In this document: positions 45,095 to 54,885 of the stretch, piece after piece
Layout of the letters: every line of letters starts with the position of its first letter
How positions within the stretch are numbered: position 1 is the stretch's first letter
DNA from: Parabacteroides sp. PH5-46
Lineage (GTDB): Bacteria; Bacteroidota; Bacteroidia; Bacteroidales; Tannerellaceae
Reading direction: 5' to 3'
Length of the DNA stretch: 64,000 nt
Assembly (NCBI RefSeq): GCF_029892785.1
Contig: NZ_JARXXA010000013.1
Span: 1-64,000 of the forward strand
The notes under the pieces: generated by a model
Told to the model about the DNA's origin: nothing
Seen by the model: the letters and a program-made list of their open reading frames with translations, nothing else
Databases searched by the model: none
Translations under genes and position numbers: made by a program

Positions 45095-47041
45095 ATGAAA
45101 AAGACAGTATTATGCCTTCTTCTTATTGTCACTTCTTGCTGTGTTTTTGGCCAGGGGAGAAACTTACTCAGCAAAAAATATACCTTGCAGGATTTGCAAG
45201 AGTTACTCATCCCGCATAATCAGTGGACACCCTTTCCAACATTGGACGATCGCGCCGGTTGGGCAAAGGCAGATCAAACGATGCTAAAGAAGTATATTGA
45301 AGATGCCGAAGCACTTTTGGATTATGAATGGCCTACTGTGCCGGCAACAGCATCTCTGGCTATTGCCCGTACAGGAAACCGTCAGGTGTACGAGAATATC
45401 AGCTTCAGCAAACGCGCGACACTAGGCACCTTATTATTAGCCGAAATAGCCGAGAATAAAGGGCGTTTTATCGATCAGATCGTTAATGGCGTATGGTCTA
45501 TCTGTGAAGAGTCATGGTGGGGAGCTTCCGCTCATTTACCTCCTAGCAAAGAATATTCCGGTTTAATGGATGTAACTCAGCCTATTGTTGATTTATTCGC
45601 TTCTGAAACAGGATTGCTCTTGGCCTGGACTGATTATTATCTGGGAGAAAAGTTAGATATTATTTCTCCACAAATCCGCAAACGGATTTACAATGAGGTA
45701 GATCATCGGCTGTTTCAACCTTTTATGACTAAATATCATTGGTGGATGGGAGAAAGTAATGACGGAAGAGGGCCTAACAACTGGAATCCATGGATCTGCT
45801 CCAACTGGATCAACTTTGTACTACTACTTGAAAAAGACAAAGAGAAACGAAGTTCTATGATCTCCAGATCGTTGGCAATACTGGATGAGTTCATCAACTG
45901 GTATCCGCAAGACGGAGGTTGTGATGAGGGTCCCAGTTATTGGGGAGGGGCAGCCTCACGTATGTATAGTTGTTTTGCACTCTTAAACCTGGCAAGTAAT
46001 GATGCCTTTCGCTATGTATTCGATGATGAAAAGATAAAGAATATGGGACGATATATCTATCGGGCCCAGATCAGCGAGGAGTATTTTCTCAACTTTGCCG
46101 ACGCCGACCCGAAAGTAGATATCTCTGCAGCTCAGGTCTATCTGTATGGGAAAGATATACAGGATAAAGATATGATGGAATTTGGCGCTTATTATGTAAA
46201 ACCCGCTCCTGTATTCCGCTCTAATGCTTTTTATATGAACTTTTTTGCGTTATTTACACAGGCAGAGCTAAAGAATGCGCCCAAACGTCTTCCGCTTCTG
46301 AAAGATGTCTGGTTACCCGATTTAGAGGTAATGGTTGCCCGTGATAAGGCGGGGACAACAGACGGTTTTTACGTGGCGGCCAAAGGTGGGCATAATGCAG
46401 AAGCCCATAATCACAATGATGTCGGTTCGTTTGTAGTGTATTATAACGGACAGCCATTATTGATAGACGTAGGGAGAGGAACGTATACGGCACGGACATT
46501 TAATAGCCGGAGATATGAGATCTGGTTTAATTGTTCCGACTATCACAATTTGCCGACTGTTAACGGCATAAACCAACGCTGTTCCATTGAGCATAGAGCA
46601 ACTAATGCTTCGTATAAACCTGGACAGACTCCCTCTTTTTCCGTAGATATAGCTAAGGCTTATCCATCAGAAGCCGGAATCAATAAATGGATGCGCACCG
46701 TTGAACTGCAAAGGGGAAAGCAGGTTCGGATCAAAGACGACATTGACCTTTCTAAAGCCCAATCAGTCACACAGCATATTATGACTTGTTATCCTTCTGA
46801 AATAAAAAAAGAAGGACAAGTTACGGTTCATTATAAAACAAAAGAAGGACAAGCCATTGACTTTACCATCACGTATGATCCCCGGCAAATGGAGGCATCA
46901 GTGGAAAAAATCAAACTTGAGTCGGAAGAAGATGCCGGAGTATTACACAAATGGGGCGATACGATTCACCGGATCAACTTTAAAGTATCCAACCCCAGGA
47001 ATAAAGACTCATTTACTTTCATTGTGAAACCTGCATCCTGA
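45095..47041 (+). CDS. Heparinase II/III-type polysaccharide lyase
   Basis: A 648-residue secreted protein with a signal peptide, an (alpha/alpha) toroid in the N-terminal half (WWMGESNDGRGPNNWNPWICSNW, then GGCDEGPSYWGGAA) and a beta-sheet heparinase II/III-like domain in the C-terminal half (AEAHNHNDVGSFVVYYNGQPLLIDVGRGTYT). N and H residues in NWNPW and HNHNDVGS suggest the catalytic site. Such lyases cut uronic acid-containing chains and leave 4,5-unsaturated ends, which fits the GH88 enzyme encoded below. I cannot give the PL family number with confidence. Confidence 0.82.
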   Translation: MKKTVLCLLLIVTSCCVFGQGRNLLSKKYTLQDLQELLIPHNQWTPFPTLDDRAGWAKADQTMLKKYIEDAEALLDYEWPTVPATASLAIARTGNRQVYENISFSKRATLGTLLLAEIAENKGRFIDQIVNGVWSICEESWWGASAHLPPSKEYSGLMDVTQPIVDLFASETGLLLAWTDYYLGEKLDIISPQIRKRIYNEVDHRLFQPFMTKYHWWMGESNDGRGPNNWNPWICSNWINFVLLLEKDKEKRSSMISRSLAILDEFINWYPQDGGCDEGPSYWGGAASRMYSCFALLNLASNDAFRYVFDDEKIKNMGRYIYRAQISEEYFLNFADADPKVDISAAQVYLYGKDIQDKDMMEFGAYYVKPAPVFRSNAFYMNFFALFTQAELKNAPKRLPLLKDVWLPDLEVMVARDKAGTTDGFYVAAKGGHNAEAHNHNDVGSFVVYYNGQPLLIDVGRGTYTARTFNSRRYEIWFNCSDYHNLPTVNGINQRCSIEHRATNASYKPGQTPSFSVDIAKAYPSEAGINKWMRTVELQRGKQVRIKDDIDLSKAQSVTQHIMTCYPSEIKKEGQVTVHYKTKEGQAIDFTITYDPRQMEASVEKIKLESEEDAGVLHKWGDTIHRINFKVSNPRNKDSFTFIVKPAS

Positions 47042-47112
47042 GGTGTATAACAATAATTCAGCAACTCAATTATGGTCTATTTGATGATTTTATTCTCGAA
47101 AAATACAGACTT

Positions 47113-47901
47113 ATGAAAAGATATCAGATACTATTACTCATCAGCCTTTCTTTATCAGTAGTTATGCATGCTCAGATAAAATGGCCGGATGGCAAAAAAG
47201 CAGCAATTGTCCTTACGTATGATGATGGGTTGGAAACACATCGTAATATCGTGATACCACAACTGGATGCACAAGGAATCAAAGGTACATTCTTCCTGTT
47301 TGGGCAAACTCTTACATCACAAGATATCCCGGAATGGAAAAAGATCAGCCAAAGTGGTCATGAGCTGGGGAATCACTCTTTATATCATCCTTGCCTCGGG
47401 GGGAACAACGACTATCCTTGCTCATCCCTTGAATGCTATTCTGTAAAGAGTATGTTAAGAGAAATAGCTGTCATGAATGGGTTTCTATATGCCATTGACG
47501 GGAATACAGTCCGTACGTATGCATATCCTTGCGGGCAAACAGTAGCAGGTGGCGAAGATTACTCAGTCCCCATGAAGCAATCGGGGCTCATTCACTTTGC
47601 CCGTGGAGGTGGCGGAGACCCTGTCATCACCGACTTCTGCAAACTGAACTTTTTCAAGGTTCCAACTCTTGCGGCACAGACGGGTGAGCCGTCCGAAAGG
47701 TTGATCAATTTTATGGATAAAATAGTCAAAGAAAAAGGCTTAGGCATCATTGTTTTTCATGGAGTGGGAGGCGACTACCTGGATATATCTGCAGAAGTGC
47801 ATCAGGAATTGGTTGATTATCTGGCAAAACGTGCTGCAGAGATATGGGTAGCGCCTTTTGGAGAAGTTATGGAGCATGTCTCAAAACAAAGAAAGCAGTA
47901 A
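47113..47901 (+). CDS. Polysaccharide deacetylase (CE4/NodB)
   Basis: A 262-residue secreted CE4 deacetylase. The metal and base motif TYDDG holds D37/D38, and the HxxxH metal ligands are H88 and H92 in GNHSLYH. A late FHGVGGDYLDIS stretch completes the active site. A signal peptide (about 20 residues) precedes. It probably removes N- or O-acetyl groups from sugars in the target glycan. Confidence 0.88.
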   Translation: MKRYQILLLISLSLSVVMHAQIKWPDGKKAAIVLTYDDGLETHRNIVIPQLDAQGIKGTFFLFGQTLTSQDIPEWKKISQSGHELGNHSLYHPCLGGNNDYPCSSLECYSVKSMLREIAVMNGFLYAIDGNTVRTYAYPCGQTVAGGEDYSVPMKQSGLIHFARGGGGDPVITDFCKLNFFKVPTLAAQTGEPSERLINFMDKIVKEKGLGIIVFHGVGGDYLDISAEVHQELVDYLAKRAAEIWVAPFGEVMEHVSKQRKQ

Positions 47902-47905
47902 TCGT

Positions 47906-49147
47906 ATGAAAAACATTATTAAACAAGAATACCAGCACTTTATTTCGTTCCCAAGAAATATGCGTATTTTATTGATGACTAACCTTATCTATGCACTTGT
48001 ACTACCTATTTTAGAGCTATTTGTAGGTGCATATATATTAAGGGAGTCTTCAAACACCTCCTATGTAGTTATTTACCAGCTGATGGTCTACATGGGCATA
48101 CCATTTGCTTTCTGGATCAACGGTATCTTGCTGAGGCGGATACGAATCGCCCGTTTATACTCGCTGGGGATGTTATTAAGTGGCACAGCCATGACAATAA
48201 TGATGATGCTAAAGTCGGTCGGGATAGCCGGTATTTCGGTAGCCGGTTTTGTGATGGGATGTTCTTATGGCTTCTTTTGGGCCAACCGTGATTTCCTGTC
48301 CCTGTCGTCAACGAACAACGACAACCGGAACTTTTACTTCAGCATGGAAACCTTCTTCTACACAATTACTTTCATCATTATGCCGGCTATAGCAGGTTAT
48401 CTTATCTCGACCGGAGAACTCAATGGCTGGTATACGGCTAAAGCAGCCTATGTCGGGCTAACTATTTTAGTCTTTGCTCTTACCATTTTCGCTTCAATAA
48501 TGGTACACCGGGGCGATTTTGCGAACCCGGCAAACGAACGGTTTGTCTTTCTTAAATTTGAGAAAGACTGGTATTGGATGCTCGTTATGGCTGGTTTTAA
48601 AGGGATTGCCCAAGCCGCTATTTTCTTTTTCCCTATCTTACTGATCATGACGTTTGTAGGAGGAGAAGGATCGCTTGGCGGATTGGTCGCTTTAGGCTCG
48701 CTTATAACTGCTTTGGTGTTATACCTGATAGGGCGCTTCTCCAAGCCCGAACATCGCATTTATGTCTTTGCTGCCGGATTACTAATCTTCCTTGCCGGAG
48801 GCCTGGTAAACACCTTCTTCTTCAGTGCAATCGGCGTTGTTATTTACCAGATATGCAATTCATTGTCACGTCCTTTGTTGGATGCTTCTTATTTTCCTAT
48901 TCAGTTAGGTGTAATTGATCATATCGCCGAGATAGAGAAACGGAACAAGTTTGCTTATATCTTCAATCATGAGGGGGGATTATTTATCGGACGTTTCGTG
49001 GGTTGTATGTTGTTTTTAGTTACAGCTCAATATCTTTCACCTGAATTTGCCTTGCGATATGTGTTATTAATTATTGCACTTATTCAAGCTTTATCGATAC
49101 CTGTAGCCAAAATGCTCATCAAAAAAGTAAACAATTACTCTAAATAA
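47906..49147 (+). CDS. MFS-type sugar transporter
   Basis: A 413-residue membrane protein with about 12 hydrophobic segments, of the major facilitator type. I chose the start at 47906 (MKNIIKQEYQHF) because the longer frame to 47858 would overlap the deacetylase by 44 bases and lacks sense. It should carry the small oligosaccharides released in the periplasm across the inner membrane, which matches the cytoplasmic GH94-like enzyme encoded downstream. Confidence 0.85.
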   Translation: MKNIIKQEYQHFISFPRNMRILLMTNLIYALVLPILELFVGAYILRESSNTSYVVIYQLMVYMGIPFAFWINGILLRRIRIARLYSLGMLLSGTAMTIMMMLKSVGIAGISVAGFVMGCSYGFFWANRDFLSLSSTNNDNRNFYFSMETFFYTITFIIMPAIAGYLISTGELNGWYTAKAAYVGLTILVFALTIFASIMVHRGDFANPANERFVFLKFEKDWYWMLVMAGFKGIAQAAIFFFPILLIMTFVGGEGSLGGLVALGSLITALVLYLIGRFSKPEHRIYVFAAGLLIFLAGGLVNTFFFSAIGVVIYQICNSLSRPLLDASYFPIQLGVIDHIAEIEKRNKFAYIFNHEGGLFIGRFVGCMLFLVTAQYLSPEFALRYVLLIIALIQALSIPVAKMLIKKVNNYSK

Positions 49148-49217
49148 CAACATTTCAATTACACATTAATACTATGATGACTATCAGATCTTACAATACA
49201 ATAGATATAACAAAAGA

Positions 49218-49305
49218 ATCGAACCACATATGTCACGCGATCGAACTACATATGTCACGCGATCAAACCACATATGTCACGCGATCGAATCACATATGTC
49301 ACGCG
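49218..49305. repeat. Four tandem 22-base repeats with inverted flanks
   Basis: The unit ATCGAAC/TC-A-CATATGTCACGCG (near-identical; each has the palindrome ACATATGT except for small changes) occurs four times in a row. The array is flanked by AAAAGAATCG (49212-49221) and CGATTCTTTT (49304-49313), an exact inverted pair. It lies upstream of or in the N-terminus of the GH88 gene. Confidence 0.85.
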
Positions 49306-49311
49306 ATTCTT

Positions 49312-50496
49312 TTGACAAGAAAAAAGTATTTATTTCTCACTATAGGTTTACTGATTATGTGCTTGTTTTCCTGCTCTTCCAAAGGGTTGGATACGACACA
49401 GGAATTCAAGGAGGGAGCTACTCAATATCATGTTTTGAAAACAGAACTGGCTGAAAGAAATGTCTTTCCCAAATCATACGATAAGCAAAAAAAGGAACTA
49501 ACCATCAGTGGATCAGAATGGTGGTGTAGTGGATTCTATCCTGGGGCACTTCTGTATCTATACGAAGAAACAAAGGATCAGACGCTATATAATGAGGCAA
49601 AACGTATGCTCCAACTACTAAAAAAAGAGCAATTTAATACCACTACACACGACCTTGGCTTTATGATGTTTTGCAGTTTTGGCAATGCATATAGATTAGA
49701 TCCCAAACCTGAATACAAAGAAATTCTGATAAACAGTGCCAAGTCACTGGCTTCCCGGTTTGACCCAACAGTAGGCTGCATCCGTTCATGGGATAGCCAG
49801 GACCCGAATGAGTTCATCGTAATTATAGATAATATGATGAATCTTGAACTGCTTTTCTGGGCAAGCGAAGTAAGCGGTGACAAGTCACTTTATGACATAG
49901 CAATCACACATGCCAATACCACCATCCGTCACCATTTCCGACCGGATTACAGCTCATACCACCTGGTTGTATATGACCAGAAAAGCGGACGGGTTTCGGC
50001 ACAGAAAACATTCCAGGGCTATGCCGATAGTTCGGCATGGGCGCGTGGGCAAGCCTGGGGATTATACGGATATACGGTAATGTATCGCATTACAAAAGAC
50101 AAGAAATACCTGGATCAGGCGGTACATATAGCCGAATTTATACTGAATCACCCCAACTTGCCGGAAGACATGATCCCTTACTGGGACTTTCATGCGCCGG
50201 ATATACCCAAAGCGCTTCGCGATGCATCGGCAGGAGCCATTAATGCCTCTGCTTTGTTGGAACTTCAGTATTACGTGGATAAAGAAAAATCAATCCGTTA
50301 TGCTACTGCAGCCAAGTCGATGCTCCAGTCATTAGCCAATCCGCCTTACAAGGCAAAACCGGGAACAAACGGAGGTTTCATTTTACAACATTCGGTAGGC
50401 CATCTTCCGGGTAATTCGGAGGTAGATGTACCGCTTACCTATGCCGACTATTATTATCTGGAGGCACTACGAAGATCACAGGGAAATTTATACTAA
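49312..50496 (+). CDS. Unsaturated glucuronyl hydrolase (GH88)
   Basis: This enzyme removes 4,5-unsaturated uronic acid from oligosaccharides made by a polysaccharide lyase. The frame is open from ATG at 49174, but that extension runs through the 22-base repeats and has no signal character. From TTG at 49312 the protein begins with TRKKYLFLTIGLLIMCLFSCSS, a lipoprotein signal, so I prefer this start (394 residues, normal size). GH88 features: SGFYPGALLYLYEET, the aspartate in IIDNMMNLELLFWAS, and the late GYADSSAWARGQAWGLYGY. The start choice should be treated as open. Confidence 0.85.
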   Translation: MTRKKYLFLTIGLLIMCLFSCSSKGLDTTQEFKEGATQYHVLKTELAERNVFPKSYDKQKKELTISGSEWWCSGFYPGALLYLYEETKDQTLYNEAKRMLQLLKKEQFNTTTHDLGFMMFCSFGNAYRLDPKPEYKEILINSAKSLASRFDPTVGCIRSWDSQDPNEFIVIIDNMMNLELLFWASEVSGDKSLYDIAITHANTTIRHHFRPDYSSYHLVVYDQKSGRVSAQKTFQGYADSSAWARGQAWGLYGYTVMYRITKDKKYLDQAVHIAEFILNHPNLPEDMIPYWDFHAPDIPKALRDASAGAINASALLELQYYVDKEKSIRYATAAKSMLQSLANPPYKAKPGTNGGFILQHSVGHLPGNSEVDVPLTYADYYYLEALRRSQGNLY

Positions 50497-50510
50497 AAAT
50501 CATATATTCA

Positions 50511-52841
50511 ATGAAATACAAATACGGATACTTTAACGAGACAGGAACAGAGTTTACAGTTACCGATCCTAAAACACCTCGTGCTTTTGACAACTTTATG
50601 TGGAATGACAGCCTGTTTTCATCTGTTCATCAGACAGGGGTAGGGTTCCTGGATTATCAGATAGGCGATACCGAAGCTGTCCAACTACTTACGGGTATCG
50701 GTCGGATATGTGACTTTGATGTGTTTGGTCGTGAAAACCTGATGAGTCGACTGATTTACGTTCGCGATAATGATACCGGAGTATTCTGGAACGTAAACTG
50801 GGAGCCGGTTAAGCGCACCTATACATCCTACAAATGCACACATGGATTGGGCTATACGATTATCCAATCAGAAACAGAGCAAATAGCCTCTGATTTCCGG
50901 ATATTCGTCCCCAAAGGAAAAGACCCGGTTGAGCTGTGGACACTGGGCTTCAGCAATCAATCCTCCGGGAAACGAAACCTTAGTATATTCATATATAATC
51001 AAATACAATTTTCTTACAAGTGGGGATTTAACAGTTACGGAGATATGTTTTTCCGCACAACCTACTTAAATAAAGACATCAATGCTTTGGTAGCCAATAA
51101 GCATCCGCACGTTAGTCCACACAATTTCCAGACAGCCTTTATGGCACCTGACAGAGAAATAGCCGGATTTGACGGGAGTCGCGATGCCTTTGTGGGTCTG
51201 TATAGTAGCCTCAACGAGCCACAAGCTGTAGTGGAAGGAAAGTGCAGTGGATCGATAGGCTCGAGTGATGCAACAGTTGGCGTTCTACAGTTCGACCTCA
51301 TCTTGGAAGCCGGACAGTCCGAAACGCTCAATATGGTATTGGGTATCACGGAATCGACAGACAAAATTGCAACATTAAGGGACAGATATCTAACAATAAT
51401 GGATAGCTGCTTTAAAGATTTAAAGCAACAAAACCAGGAATTCATCAATCATAATTACTACCAGACTCCGGATGAACACCTGAACCGCATGTTGAATATC
51501 TGGATCAAGCATCAGACGAATTTCGGCTCGCAATGGTGTCGCTGGGGGTGGATGGGATACCGGGATATCGTACAGCATGGCTACGGCGTTTCCTCTTTTA
51601 ATCCGACACGAACAAAAGAAATCCTACAGATGGCCTTGCGTCATCAATATGCCAATGGTATGGCCTTGCGCGGCTGGAACCCTGTAGACACCAAAGCCTA
51701 TTCCGACAGTGCTTTGTGGTTGGTGTTTACGCTTGTTTCATACCTGAAAGAAACGGCTGATTTCGACTTCCTTCAAGAGCTGATTGCTTTCTTTGATGAA
51801 GGGGAAGCTTCTGTGTTAGAGCATATCGAACGGGCACTTGGCTTTCTGGAAGCCAACAAAGGAAGTCACAGACTATGCCTGATCAAATTCGGCGACTGGA
51901 ACGACTCTCTTACTGGTATCGGAAAAGAAGGGCGAGGCGAAAGTGTATGGCTGAGTATGGCTTATGCAGAGGCTTTGCGGCAAATGATAGACCTGTTTGC
52001 CTATCTAAAAGATACCCGTGAGGAATCGTACCGGAAGCGATATAATGATATCAAGCAAGCCATCAACGAAACTGCATGGGATGGCGAGTGGTACGTTCGC
52101 TGTTATGATGATAATGGCCGCCCGGTAGGATCTGCACTGAATAAAGAAGGGAAAATATTCCTGAATGCGCAAAGCTGGTCTATGATAGCCGGAATTGCTG
52201 ATGAAAAGCGGACGGAGCAATTAATACAATCGGCGAATATGTTACTGAAAACAGAGATCGGATACTTACTACTGGCTCCTACCTTCATGGCTCCCGATCC
52301 GCATATCGGACGCATCAGCTTTATGGAGCCGGGAATATGTGAGAACGGAACGGTTTATTCGCATGTGAATATCTGGATGATACTGGGCTTGTTACGGGCC
52401 GGACGTATAGAAGAGGCATATGCAGCATTTAAGCAACACTCAGCCGGATATGTAAGCGGAAAAGAGGATGATCCGAAATTAAAAATGCCTCCTTACATCT
52501 ATGCGAATGGTTGCTATGGATCGGATCATAAGAATCACCGCTTGCAAATGGAATTCACATGGATAACAGGTTCGGTAGCATGGTTTTATAATGTGCTGAG
52601 TAAAGAAATGATCGGTATTCAGCCCGACTTCGACCGGCTGGTCTTTAATCCCCGCTTACCTGCCGAATGGGATAAAGTAATGGCTAAACGAACCTTCAGA
52701 GGTAAGCATTTTGAAATACAGATCACGCGAACCGGGATTAAAGAACCCCAGATTGAGCTAAACGGTAAACGGATAAATGGTAATGCCATAAAACTGGCAG
52801 ATGCGTTAGAGAATAATCTTGTTAATATACAAATACCTTAG
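50511..52841 (+). CDS. GH94-like glycoside phosphorylase
   Basis: A 776-residue protein without signal peptide, so cytoplasmic. Sequence matches the cellobiose-phosphorylase type: N-terminal sandwich, GWMGYRDIVQHGYGV, then the catalytic acid region GDWNDSL with D465, and a C-terminal domain. It would split a beta-linked disaccharide with phosphate to a sugar 1-phosphate. It follows the transporter and GH88 in the same direction with short gaps, which supports import of disaccharides followed by phosphorolysis. Confidence 0.85.
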   Translation: MKYKYGYFNETGTEFTVTDPKTPRAFDNFMWNDSLFSSVHQTGVGFLDYQIGDTEAVQLLTGIGRICDFDVFGRENLMSRLIYVRDNDTGVFWNVNWEPVKRTYTSYKCTHGLGYTIIQSETEQIASDFRIFVPKGKDPVELWTLGFSNQSSGKRNLSIFIYNQIQFSYKWGFNSYGDMFFRTTYLNKDINALVANKHPHVSPHNFQTAFMAPDREIAGFDGSRDAFVGLYSSLNEPQAVVEGKCSGSIGSSDATVGVLQFDLILEAGQSETLNMVLGITESTDKIATLRDRYLTIMDSCFKDLKQQNQEFINHNYYQTPDEHLNRMLNIWIKHQTNFGSQWCRWGWMGYRDIVQHGYGVSSFNPTRTKEILQMALRHQYANGMALRGWNPVDTKAYSDSALWLVFTLVSYLKETADFDFLQELIAFFDEGEASVLEHIERALGFLEANKGSHRLCLIKFGDWNDSLTGIGKEGRGESVWLSMAYAEALRQMIDLFAYLKDTREESYRKRYNDIKQAINETAWDGEWYVRCYDDNGRPVGSALNKEGKIFLNAQSWSMIAGIADEKRTEQLIQSANMLLKTEIGYLLLAPTFMAPDPHIGRISFMEPGICENGTVYSHVNIWMILGLLRAGRIEEAYAAFKQHSAGYVSGKEDDPKLKMPPYIYANGCYGSDHKNHRLQMEFTWITGSVAWFYNVLSKEMIGIQPDFDRLVFNPRLPAEWDKVMAKRTFRGKHFEIQITRTGIKEPQIELNGKRINGNAIKLADALENNLVNIQIP

Positions 52842-52845
52842 AAAG

Positions 52846-54864
52846 ATGAATACTGGGAATAAAACAATTATGTTTTGGAGGATAGCAGTTTGTGCATTAG
52901 TTATTTTATCATCCTCTATGTGGATATCCTGCTCTCAACCGGAATCAAAGATAATTCCGATAACCGAGGATATGGTGATTGATGAATCTGGTTCGGGAGT
53001 CTTTATGAACTGGTTTGACGAGCAGGATATTAACGGAACACCCAAAACTCGTTGGGATACATACGGCATGCTTACTTACTGGCCGGCCGGACTTGTTATC
53101 GACCTGCAACGGAAATACAGGGTTGAATCCGTCTGGATCTATGATGCAAGCGGAAGCCACCGGGTAAAAGGTGGTAGACTGAGAATATCATCCGGAGAGC
53201 CGTTTAACTGGAGTGATTCCTTATCGGTTACTCTGCAAAATGAAGATAAATGGATAAAGGTAGACTGCCCGTATGAGACACGTTTTCTTCAGATTCAAAA
53301 ACATCCCACTCTTGTACACAAAGAAGAAGGATATTTCCCTGAAAACTATGATCTGGCGGTTACAGAAGTTGTACTTATGGGGTATCCGCTGGAAGAAATG
53401 CCTCCGGCAAAAGCCAAAACCCAATTTATGCCCTTCAATGTACCGATGGATCAGTATATTGGCATGAATTCGTATATTAATACTCCTGACAAAGTACATG
53501 AAGCCGTAGGGAATGTCCGCGAATACCGGGCCTGGGGATGGAATGGGGTAACAGACCTTAGTACTCCTATATCATGGGACCCTATACCTACTTTAGGCAA
53601 TAAATATCATCCGTCTGACGGCAATAGTGATACCTATTATAAGAAAATGCTGGATATGGGGATCGAATGTATGCCCTGTATACATCGGCATGTAGACGAA
53701 AAGAACCAACGCGAATGTATTCCCAATTTCGGAGGAGATCCTTCCGATCCGGCATCGTATAAGATTATGGCTGATTATTCGTTTCAGTTTGTAGCCCGGT
53801 ATGGACATGCAAAAGTGCCCGATCATCTGCTGCGTACCACAGAAGTAGCCCCCAAGAAAAGCGGTTTGGGATTGATCCGCTATTATGAAAACTGGAACGA
53901 AGGAAACCGCTGGTGGGACAACCCTGCCGGACACTTCACCCCCTATCAGTTTGCCGCTTATTGCAGTGCATCTTATGACGGGCATATGGGAGAGCTGGGA
54001 CCGGGTTTTGGTGTAAAAGCTGCCGATCCGAATATTAAATTTTCGTTCGGAGGTTTAGCCGAACTTTCGTTAAGTTATATACAGGCGATGAAGCTATGGT
54101 CCGACTATTACAGAGATGGTTCGTTCCCTGCGGATGTAATAAATGTTCATCATTACTGCAATACAATGGGTAAGCAACACTCGAAAGAAGACGCCTATGG
54201 TGTAAGTCCGGAAGCAGACCGAATGAAGGAAAAGTTGGAAAAGCTGGTACATTGGCGTAACGAGAATTTGCCTCATGTAGAACTATGGCTGACAGAGTTT
54301 GGATGGGATACGGATGAAACAACCTACCAATCAGCGGCCTTTGGGCACAAGCTGTATCCTGATAAGATTACAATGAATGAAATTCAGGGGCAATGGTTGG
54401 TTCGTGCATTCCTGATAGGATCAGCTGCCGGCTTTGAACGCTTGCAGATGTTCCTGGCCAACGACTTAAGGAATTATACACACGGAGTATATGGTAGTAG
54501 CGGCTTTATTACAATTGACAATGAATTCAAGCCTTCCTGGTATTATGTAAAAACACTGAAAACAGCACTTACAGGAATGTTATTCCATGATGAATATACA
54601 TCCGGAAATGATAAGGTTTGGGTGTATCGCTATCGTCATCCCGAAACAGGACAAGGAGCATATGTACTTTGGTGTCCGACATCTGATGGTACAACCGTAA
54701 ATAAGTACAAGTTGGAGCTAAGCAATAATGCGGACTCTGCTACACAAGTATCCCTCATTGACAAACTGGAATACGGAAGTAAGAAAGAACTTTCCATTAA
54801 TAATCAGACTGTAACGGTAGATGTAAGTGAAAGGCCGGTTATTATATTGGTAGATAAGATCTAA
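52846..54864 (+). CDS. GH39-like (clan GH-A) glycosidase
   Basis: A 672-residue lipoprotein-like protein (start chosen at 52846 with a signal ending in ISCS). An N-terminal discoidin-like or carbohydrate-binding sandwich (about 45-190) precedes a TIM barrel. The catalytic pair is visible as E352 in ENWNEGN and E484 in LTEFGWD. Exact family is not certain; GH39 or a related clan GH-A group is likely. It overlaps no other gene and starts 5 bases after the GH94-like gene. Confidence 0.7.
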   Translation: MNTGNKTIMFWRIAVCALVILSSSMWISCSQPESKIIPITEDMVIDESGSGVFMNWFDEQDINGTPKTRWDTYGMLTYWPAGLVIDLQRKYRVESVWIYDASGSHRVKGGRLRISSGEPFNWSDSLSVTLQNEDKWIKVDCPYETRFLQIQKHPTLVHKEEGYFPENYDLAVTEVVLMGYPLEEMPPAKAKTQFMPFNVPMDQYIGMNSYINTPDKVHEAVGNVREYRAWGWNGVTDLSTPISWDPIPTLGNKYHPSDGNSDTYYKKMLDMGIECMPCIHRHVDEKNQRECIPNFGGDPSDPASYKIMADYSFQFVARYGHAKVPDHLLRTTEVAPKKSGLGLIRYYENWNEGNRWWDNPAGHFTPYQFAAYCSASYDGHMGELGPGFGVKAADPNIKFSFGGLAELSLSYIQAMKLWSDYYRDGSFPADVINVHHYCNTMGKQHSKEDAYGVSPEADRMKEKLEKLVHWRNENLPHVELWLTEFGWDTDETTYQSAAFGHKLYPDKITMNEIQGQWLVRAFLIGSAAGFERLQMFLANDLRNYTHGVYGSSGFITIDNEFKPSWYYVKTLKTALTGMLFHDEYTSGNDKVWVYRYRHPETGQGAYVLWCPTSDGTTVNKYKLELSNNADSATQVSLIDKLEYGSKKELSINNQTVTVDVSERPVIILVDKI

Positions 54865-54885
54865 CAAACTCTAAACAGTTTAAAT

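Noticed and set aside
47858-47905. Earlier start for the MFS transporter
   Set aside because: It would overlap the deacetylase by 44 bases and add residues without signal or membrane character.
49218-49305. CRISPR array
   Set aside because: The 22-base units are directly adjacent with no spacers, and no cas gene is present.
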